Below are positions 59,680 to 64,000 of a stretch of 64,000 bases of DNA, one piece after another. How positions within the stretch are numbered: position 1 is the first letter of the stretch; every line of letters starts with the position of its first letter. Under the pieces are notes generated by a model. The model made no database searches. It saw only the letters and a list, made by a program, of their open reading frames with translations, and was not told where the DNA came from. The DNA comes from Lachnospiraceae bacterium (GTDB lineage: Bacteria; Bacillota; Clostridia; Lachnospirales; Lachnospiraceae): positions 1 through 64,000 of the forward strand of contig CAADTP010000046.1 in assembly GCA_900751995.1 (NCBI GenBank). The letters are read 5' to 3'. Position numbers and translations under genes: made by a program.

Positions 59680-62205
59680 ATGGAGAAATTTCATATAGCA
59701 GATGTTCCGAAAACAGACAGGATCACACATCTTGTAGATAATCTTTATGCAAAGATGCCGGTGATCGAATCTGCCAGAGCAAAACTGATCACAGAGTCTT
59801 ACAAAGCAACAGAAGACGAGCCGATCATCACCCGCAGAGCCAAGGCATTTGCCCACATCCTGCACAACATTCCGATCATCATCCGTGATGAGGAGCTGAT
59901 CGTCGGAAGCAGCACTTTGGCGCCGAGAGGATGTCAGACGTTTCCGGAGTATTCTTTCCAGTGGCTGGAAGATGAGCTGGATACAGTGGCTACCAGAACA
60001 GCCGATCCATTTTATATTGCGGAGGAAACCAAGGCGGAGCTCCGTGAGGTACATAAATACTGGAAAGGCAAGACTACCAGTGAGCTTGCAACCTCCTACA
60101 TGGCACCGGAAGCGATTCTTGCCATTGACCACAATATTTTTACACCCGGAAACTATTTCTACAATGGTGTAGGACACGTAACCGTTAAATATGAAGAAGT
60201 TCTGGCGATCGGTTATGAAGGGATCATTGCCAAAGCTCAGAAGGAACTGGATGAGTGTAATGTAGGAGATGGTGATTACGCAAAGAAATCCCGTTTCCTG
60301 GAAGCAGTTATCATGAGCTGTCAGGCAGTTATCGACTATGCACATCGCTATGCCGAGCTCGCAGAGCAGATGGCATATCAGTGTCAGGATCCGACCAGAA
60401 AACAGGAACTCCTTCAGATCGCATCCAATTGTACACGCGTACCGGCGAAGGGCGCCCGTAATTTCTATGAGGCGTGCCAGTCCTTCTGGTTTGTACAGCA
60501 GCTGATCCAGATGGAAAGCAGCGGACATTCTATTTCTCCGGGACGTTTTGACCAGTATATGTATCCATATTACAAGAGTGATATGGAAGCAGGCAATCTT
60601 ACCAGAGAATTTGCCCAGGAACTGATGGACTGCATATGGGTAAAATTAAACGACCTGAATAAATGCCGTGATGCTGCATCTGCAGAAGGTTTTGCAGGCT
60701 ACAGCCTTTTCCAGAACCTGATCGCAGGTGGTCAGAACAAGGATGGCGAGGATGTGACCAATGATCTCTCCTTTATGTGCATCCAGGCGTCTATGCATGT
60801 GCACCTTCCGGCACCGTCTCTTTCTGTAAGAGTATGGAACGGATCACCACATGAATTCCTGATCAAGGCTGCAGAGCTTACAAGAACAGGAATCGGACTT
60901 CCGGCTTATTACAATGATGAGGTTATCATTCCTGCACTGCAGAACCGCGGCCTTTCTCTTGCAGATGCCAGAGAATATAACATCATCGGCTGTGTAGAAC
61001 CGCAGAAGGCAGGTAAGACAGAGGGCTGGCATGACGCTGCGTTCTTTAACATGTGCCGTCCGCTGGAGATGGTTTTCTCTAATGGTATGGACAAAGGGGT
61101 ACAGATCAGTGTCCAGACCGGCGATGTCACAGAGATGAAGAGCTTCGATGAGTTCTATGATGCATATAAGAAACAGATGGAATATTTCATTTCCCTGCTT
61201 GTAAATGCTGATAATGCCATTGATGTGGCACATGCGGAGAGATGTCCGCTTCCATTCCTTTCCTGTATGGTGGATGACTGCCTGAAACGGGGCAAATCCG
61301 TTCAGGAAGGCGGAGCTGTTTATAACTTTACAGGTCCTCAGGGATTTGGTATTGCAAACATGGCAGATTCTCTGTATGCGATCCGCAAGCTTGTATATGA
61401 AGAAAAGAAGATGACCATGGAAGAGCTGAAGGAGGCTCTGGCATGGAACTATGGCAAGGGTATCGATGCACAGTCTGCAGCAGATATCACCACCATCGTT
61501 ATGCAGAAGCTTCAGGAGAATGGCATCAGCGTAAATGAGCAGACCGCAACAGCTGTTATGACAGCAGCTCTCGGAACAGAGCCATCTCCGGAGAAAAAGG
61601 CAAGATTCGAAGAGATCCACAAGATGATCGAGGAGGTTCCGAAGTTTGGAAATGATATCCCGGATGTGGACTACTTTGCAAGGGATGTGGCTTATACTTA
61701 CACAAGACCGCTTCAGAAATATATGAACCCAAGAGGCGGACATTATCAGGCAGGACTTTATCCTGTATCTGCAAACGTTCCGCTTGGCGGACAGACCGGT
61801 GCAACACCGGATGGCCGTTACGCACATACTCCGGTAGCAGATGGCGTTTCCCCGTCAGCCGGCAAGGATGTGAAGGGACCGACAGCTGCGGCAACTTCTG
61901 TATCCCGCCTGGATCATTTTATCGTATCCAACGGAACACTGTTTAATCAGAAATTCCATCCGTCAGCACTTGCAGGAAGAGAAGGACTGGAGAAATTCGT
62001 AGCACTGATCCGCGGATATTTTGATCAGAAGGGTATGCATATGCAGTTTAACGTTGTTGACAGAGAAACACTTCTGGATGCACAGAAGCATCCGGAGAAG
62101 TACAAACATCTGGTTGTACGTGTTGCAGGCTACAGCGCATTGTTCACTACACTTTCCAGATCTCTGCAGGACGATATCATCAGACGTACTGAGCAGGGCT
62201 TCTAA
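59680..62205 (+). CDS. Glycyl-radical propane-1,2-diol dehydratase
   Basis: This 841-residue glycyl radical enzyme has the radical site Gly817 (VRVAGYSALF) near the C-terminus and catalytic Cys438 in NIIGCVEPQ with Glu440, the diol/glycerol dehydratase signature. It turns propane-1,2-diol into propanal (or glycerol into 3-hydroxypropanal) without B12. No long N-terminal encapsulation extension is evident; the fold starts by about residue 15. Its activase follows after 11 nt, then a class II aldolase, an order seen in Lachnospiraceae fucose/rhamnose microcompartment loci. Substrate preference (propanediol over glycerol) is inferred from the aldolase. Confidence 0.92.
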   Translation: MEKFHIADVPKTDRITHLVDNLYAKMPVIESARAKLITESYKATEDEPIITRRAKAFAHILHNIPIIIRDEELIVGSSTLAPRGCQTFPEYSFQWLEDELDTVATRTADPFYIAEETKAELREVHKYWKGKTTSELATSYMAPEAILAIDHNIFTPGNYFYNGVGHVTVKYEEVLAIGYEGIIAKAQKELDECNVGDGDYAKKSRFLEAVIMSCQAVIDYAHRYAELAEQMAYQCQDPTRKQELLQIASNCTRVPAKGARNFYEACQSFWFVQQLIQMESSGHSISPGRFDQYMYPYYKSDMEAGNLTREFAQELMDCIWVKLNDLNKCRDAASAEGFAGYSLFQNLIAGGQNKDGEDVTNDLSFMCIQASMHVHLPAPSLSVRVWNGSPHEFLIKAAELTRTGIGLPAYYNDEVIIPALQNRGLSLADAREYNIIGCVEPQKAGKTEGWHDAAFFNMCRPLEMVFSNGMDKGVQISVQTGDVTEMKSFDEFYDAYKKQMEYFISLLVNADNAIDVAHAERCPLPFLSCMVDDCLKRGKSVQEGGAVYNFTGPQGFGIANMADSLYAIRKLVYEEKKMTMEELKEALAWNYGKGIDAQSAADITTIVMQKLQENGISVNEQTATAVMTAALGTEPSPEKKARFEEIHKMIEEVPKFGNDIPDVDYFARDVAYTYTRPLQKYMNPRGGHYQAGLYPVSANVPLGGQTGATPDGRYAHTPVADGVSPSAGKDVKGPTAAATSVSRLDHFIVSNGTLFNQKFHPSALAGREGLEKFVALIRGYFDQKGMHMQFNVVDRETLLDAQKHPEKYKHLVVRVAGYSALFTTLSRSLQDDIIRRTEQGF

Positions 62206-62216
62206 AGGAGTAACGA

Positions 62217-63008
62217 ATGGACTATTTGGATACAAAGGGCAGGATCTTTGATGTTCAGAAATATTCAGTACACGATGGACCGGGTATCCGTACCATCGTG
62301 TTCCTGAAGGGCTGCGTTCTTCGCTGCCGCTGGTGCTGTAATCCGGAATCACAGGAATACCGGATCCAGAACATGAAGGTTCTGGGAGAAGATAAAGTGA
62401 TCGGCCGCGACGTGACAGTTCGTGAGATGATCGAAGAGGTGGAAAAAGACCGTGCCTATTATTACCGTTCCGGAGGCGGGATCACCCTTTCCGGGGGGGA
62501 ATGTATGTGCCAGGCGGACTTTTCCAGAGATCTTCTTCGCGCGGCAAAGGAGAGAGGAATCAACACAGCGGTAGAAAGTATGGCCTGTGCCCCATGGGAA
62601 AAGATTGAACAGGTACTTCCCTATCTGGATGTATATCTGATGGATATCAAGCATATGGATCAGGAAAAACATAAAGAATTTACAGGACGGGCCAACGGAC
62701 TGATGCTGGAGAATGCAAGAAGGGTTGCGCTCTACGGAAAAACCAGACTGGTGATCCGCGTTCCGGTGATCCCCACATTTAATGATTCTGTGGAAGAGAT
62801 CCAGGCGATCGCAAGATTTGCAGCATCCCTTCCGGGCGTAAACAAGATCCATCTTCTTCCGTACCACAGACTGGGGCAGGATAAATATGAAGGACTTGGC
62901 AGACCCTATTTAATGGAAGGAATCCTTCCGCCTACAGCAGAACATATGCAGATGTTAAAGAATGCAGTGCATGCGGTATGCAGCCTGGACTGCCAGATCG
63001 GCGGCTGA
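62217..63008 (+). CDS. Glycyl-radical enzyme activating enzyme (radical SAM)
   Basis: This 263-residue radical-SAM enzyme has the cluster motif CxxxCxxC (Cys33, Cys37, Cys40) in FLKGCVLRCRWCCNP and the SAM motif TLSGGECM. It abstracts hydrogen from the target Gly817 of the neighbouring dehydratase. It lacks the ferredoxin-like 2x[4Fe-4S] insert that many non-PFL activases carry after the first motif. The ATG follows AAAGGAGTAACGA, 11 nt after the dehydratase stop. Confidence 0.94.
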   Translation: MDYLDTKGRIFDVQKYSVHDGPGIRTIVFLKGCVLRCRWCCNPESQEYRIQNMKVLGEDKVIGRDVTVREMIEEVEKDRAYYYRSGGGITLSGGECMCQADFSRDLLRAAKERGINTAVESMACAPWEKIEQVLPYLDVYLMDIKHMDQEKHKEFTGRANGLMLENARRVALYGKTRLVIRVPVIPTFNDSVEEIQAIARFAASLPGVNKIHLLPYHRLGQDKYEGLGRPYLMEGILPPTAEHMQMLKNAVHAVCSLDCQIGG

Positions 63009-63115
63009 GAGATACAGGATTACAGAAAAAAGATCCTTTACAAACAGAAAATATAAAAAACAATAAAAACAACACAAAATACAACAAGAAACCAACATAA
63101 AACAACGGATTGTCC

Positions 63116-63144
63116 TTGACTTATTTTGTGGTATGGGGTAAAAT
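63116..63144 (+). promoter_or_regulatory. Promoter before the class II aldolase gene
   Basis: TTGACT (63116-63121) and TAAAAT (63139-63144), 17-nt spacer. The aldolase can therefore be transcribed separately from the dehydratase. Confidence 0.65.
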
Positions 63145-63194
63145 GTTCTCAGAAACAAAATAGTGCAATCCAATGCTCAAGGAGGAAATTAAGC

Positions 63195-64000
63195 ATGGTA
63201 AACGAGTTTGAAATCAAAAAACAGCTTTGTGACATCGGTAAGAGAATCTACAACCGTAACATGGTTGCAGCTAACGACGGAAACTTTTCTGTTAAGATAG
63301 CTGAGAATGAATATCTTTGCACACCAACTGGTGTATCCAAAGGATTCATGACACCAGAGTTCATCTGTAAAGTAGATGGCAAGGGTAATGTGATCCAGGC
63401 TAACCCGGGATTCAAACCATCATCTGAGATCAAGATGCATATGAGAGTATATGAGAAGAGACCGGACGTAGGATCTGTTGTACATGCTCATCCAATCTAT
63501 GCTACATCTTTCGCAATCGCAGGTATCCCGCTTACACAGCCGATCATGCCTGAGGCAGTTATCGCTCTTGGATGTGTTCCGATCGCTGAGTACGGCACAC
63601 CTTCCACAATGGAGATTCCGGACAACCTTGAGAAATACCTTCCATACTTCGATGCAGTACTTCTTGAGAACCACGGAGCACTTACATGGAGCACAGACCT
63701 TAACGCTGCATATATGAAGATGGAGTCTGTAGAGTTCTATGCACAGCTTCTGTATCAGACCAAGCTCCTTGGCGGACCGAAGGAATTTGACAAAGAGAAC
63801 ATCGAGAAGCTCTATGCGATCCGTCGTAAATTCGGTATGCCTGGAAAACATCCGGCAAGCCTCTGCCTGAACAAAGACGGCAAGAACTGCCACAACTGCG
63901 GCGGTGCATGCCACAGCGAGGACTACAAACAGTTCCCAGGATATCAGTATGATTTCGTTGGAAAAGACTGTGATTGTGATAAAGATGCAGCTCCTGCAGC
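63195..64000 (+). CDS. Class II aldolase, L-fuculose/rhamnulose-1-phosphate type (partial)
   Basis: The start is intact; the gene runs off the window edge, with 268 residues visible. The class II aldolase fold has zinc ligands His97 and His99 (VVHAHP) and His160 (LENHGALTW) and catalytic Glu78 (KPSSEIK). It cleaves L-fuculose- or rhamnulose-1-phosphate to dihydroxyacetone phosphate and lactaldehyde, the precursor of propane-1,2-diol. After about residue 210 there is an extra Cys-rich tail (NCHNCGGACHSED, CDCDKD), as in microcompartment-associated aldolases. The ATG follows AAGGAGGAAATTAAGC. Sugar specificity is unresolved. Confidence 0.88.
   Translation, partial: MVNEFEIKKQLCDIGKRIYNRNMVAANDGNFSVKIAENEYLCTPTGVSKGFMTPEFICKVDGKGNVIQANPGFKPSSEIKMHMRVYEKRPDVGSVVHAHPIYATSFAIAGIPLTQPIMPEAVIALGCVPIAEYGTPSTMEIPDNLEKYLPYFDAVLLENHGALTWSTDLNAAYMKMESVEFYAQLLYQTKLLGGPKEFDKENIEKLYAIRRKFGMPGKHPASLCLNKDGKNCHNCGGACHSEDYKQFPGYQYDFVGKDCDCDKDAAPA

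Overview
The window is a chromosomal segment from an anaerobic, Gram-positive, low-to-mid GC Firmicute. The best fit is the Lachnospiraceae, possibly a Blautia-like gut commensal; the genus is inferred. Supporting signs are the AGGAGG ribosome-binding sites, canonical TTGACA/TATAAT promoters, FeoA-FeoA-FeoB plus the Cys-rich FeoB-associated peptide, DUF5685 and DUF1002 proteins, meso-diaminopimelate dehydrogenase, and a glycyl-radical propanediol locus with a class II aldolase.

Layout. 0-0.4 kb: tRNA-Gln, tRNA-Lys and tRNA-Leu with intrinsic terminators. 0.5-7 kb: a transglutaminase-like protein, a heterodimeric ABC exporter divergent from a DtxR/MntR-type regulator, and an EamA transporter. 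7.1-14 kb: arginine synthesis, argG divergent from argC-argJ-argB-argD, with several ARG boxes between them and a GC-rich repeat island between argJ and argB. 14.2-16.7 kb: a NhaD-like antiporter with a cytidylate-kinase-like protein. 17-20.6 kb: a ferrous iron uptake (feo) operon. 21-32.8 kb: an 11-gene, same-strand cluster with two nitrogenase-like H-D-K triads flanking hypF-hypC-hypD-hypE and a TM1266-family regulator. 33.4-39.7 kb: ComEA, a two-component system, a GerMN protein and ComEC. 39.8-41.2 kb: an FAD-dependent dehydrogenase. 41.4-47.5 kb: a cobalamin-riboswitch-led operon with an exported CbiK-like chelatase, a secreted beta-rich protein and a BtuFCD/FecBCD-type importer. 47.7-54 kb: a DUF1002 protein, an rRNA methyltransferase, a three-gene J-domain cluster and ddh. 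54.3-57.5 kb: two secreted NlpC/P60 proteins. 57.7-58.5 kb: a second cobalamin riboswitch before a Cys-rich small-domain protein. 58.6-59.3 kb: a PHP phosphoesterase. 59.7-64 kb: glycyl-radical diol dehydratase, its activase and a class II aldolase (cut by the window edge). These last three look like the start of a fucose/rhamnose-type bacterial microcompartment locus.

The most unusual part is 21.0-32.8 kb. Enzymes for the Fe(CN)2(CO) group (HypCDEF) sit between two complete nitrogenase-like reductase systems. No hydrogenase subunit and no nickel-insertion genes (hypA, hypB) are visible. By-eye alignment keeps the [4Fe-4S] cysteines of both NifH-like proteins and a reduced set of interface cysteines in the D/K-like subunits. 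The D-like subunits differ at the position matching NifD Cys275 (His in one, Cys in the other), and both lack the NifD His442 equivalent. I infer an undescribed reductase or cofactor-assembly system, possibly using an Fe-CN/CO unit. Its promoter is followed by a roughly 250-nt structured leader that ends in a strong intrinsic terminator before the first gene, which suggests attenuation.

Limits: all homology is by recognition and by-eye alignment, with no searches run. Promoters and terminators are sequence-pattern calls.
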